A stretch of DNA of 64,000 nucleotides from Vibrio sp. SNU_ST1. GTDB taxonomy: Bacteria > Pseudomonadota > Gammaproteobacteria > Enterobacterales > Vibrionaceae. Every line of letters begins with the position of its first letter. Position 1 is the stretch's first letter. Shown in pieces: positions 63,603 through 64,000 of this stretch. Location of the stretch: contig NZ_CP130749.1 of NCBI RefSeq assembly GCF_030563405.1, positions 620,001 to 684,000 on the forward strand, given 5' to 3'. A program made the position numbers and the translations under genes. The notes beneath the pieces are model-generated. The model was not told the DNA's origin and did not search any database. It was given only the letters and a program-made list of their open reading frames with translations.

Positions 63603-64000
63603 ATGTTTGGCGTATTATTGGTTTTGCATGTATTGGCTGCCACCATTTGGACGGGAGGGCATATTATTCTCAGCGTCGTTATCCTTCCTAAAGTCTTGAA
63701 ACACCGTTCTCCAGAAATGTTATTGGAATTCGAGCAAGGGTACGAAAAGGTGGGAATGCCGGCTTTGGTTGTTCAAGTGGTGACCGGGTTGATGCTCGCT
63801 TATCACATGTTGCCGGACATTAGCTTATGGTTTGATATGTCAATTCCACTGGCTCATGGTATTGCGGCTAAATTGACGTTGCTGTCTCTGACGGTATTGT
63901 TAGCCCTAGACGCACGATTTCGCGTGATTCCAAAATTATCGAAGGACAATCTAGTTGATATGGCACTGCACATTGTGCCAGTGACCATTATTTCTATTTT
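63603..64000 (+). CDS. CopD-like membrane protein, cut by window end
   Basis: Open from ATG 63603 (GGAAGTTT upstream) to the window edge; about 132 residues seen. Hydrophobic segments (VLLVLHVLAATIWTGGHIIL, PALVVQVVTGLMLAYHML, AHGIAAKLTLLSLTVLLAL) with conserved His in LHVLAATIWTGGH match the CopD/DUF2269-type four-helix proteins. It follows the large subunit by 9 bp, so is part of the same operon; possibly a heme or quinone-linked partner. Confidence 0.75.
   Translation, partial: MFGVLLVLHVLAATIWTGGHIILSVVILPKVLKHRSPEMLLEFEQGYEKVGMPALVVQVVTGLMLAYHMLPDISLWFDMSIPLAHGIAAKLTLLSLTVLLALDARFRVIPKLSKDNLVDMALHIVPVTIISI

Noticed and set aside
57984..64000. Arsenite oxidase (aioBA) operon
   Set aside because: The large subunit is AioA-like, but the peroxidase pair, the greater length and the apparent loss of the Glu203 equivalent fit Idr better; no arsenic genes are nearby. 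Kept as the main alternative.

Overview
The window is a Vibrionaceae chromosome segment, most likely a marine Vibrio. Supporting this are the gene content (phaB-phaA-phaP-phaC order, nap operon divergent from narQP, ravA-viaA, DUF2860-like porin, YggL), the short palindromic elements typical of vibrios, and tRNA arrays with encoded CCA. Species cannot be fixed from sequence reading alone. Most genes have good ribosome binding sites and clear terminators.

Layout. 1-6.7 kb: truncated PhoX-type phosphatase with a possible Pho box, yggL, an EamA exporter divergent from an Lrp/AsnC regulator, and small unknown proteins. 7.2-11.5 kb: polyhydroxyalkanoate operon (reductase, thiolase, phasin, class I synthase) with a hairpin between phasin and synthase. 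11.8-12.7 kb: outer-membrane barrel. 12.9-20.6 kb: five-gene minus-strand operon encoding a complete tripartite RND efflux pump followed by its response regulator and histidine kinase. 20.9-22.1 kb: HD-GYP c-di-GMP phosphodiesterase. 22.7-31.5 kb: anaerobic respiration block, napFDABC plus a 45-residue membrane protein, divergent from narQ-narP, then a DcuC-type carrier; the nap/nar gap has FNR-like and NarP-like sites. 31.9-35.5 kb: ABM monooxygenase, acyl desaturase with possible FabR-type operators, GNAT, and RbgA/YlqF GTPase.

36.0-38.2 kb is an accessory patch: two internally deleted IS110-family elements sharing a ~111 bp 3' end, flanking or adjoining two orphan membrane proteins. 38.4-45.8 kb holds a small cytochrome c, a VpsT/CsgD-like LuxR regulator and a six-gene chaperone-usher pilus operon with two chaperones. 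46.6-51.8 kb: ltaE, a NUDIX hydrolase, a 268 bp MITE-like element and ravA-viaA. 52.0-54.4 kb: nine tRNA genes (4 Cys, 2 Gly, 3 Leu) in two near-identical arrays on either side of a lipase.

57.9-64.0 kb is the most unusual region: a plus-strand operon of two di-heme cytochrome c peroxidase-like proteins, a Tat-exported Rieske protein, a 908-residue arsenite-oxidase-family molybdoenzyme and a CopD-like membrane protein cut by the window end. The gene set matches dissimilatory iodate reductase (IdrP1, IdrP2, IdrB, IdrA) better than arsenite oxidase, but the order is P1-P2-B-A. An FNR-like palindrome lies about 41 bp upstream of a plausible start point. Together with nap/nar and DcuC this suggests a facultative anaerobe using nitrate and perhaps iodate or a related oxyanion. 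The Idr assignment is inference from sequence and gene neighbourhood.
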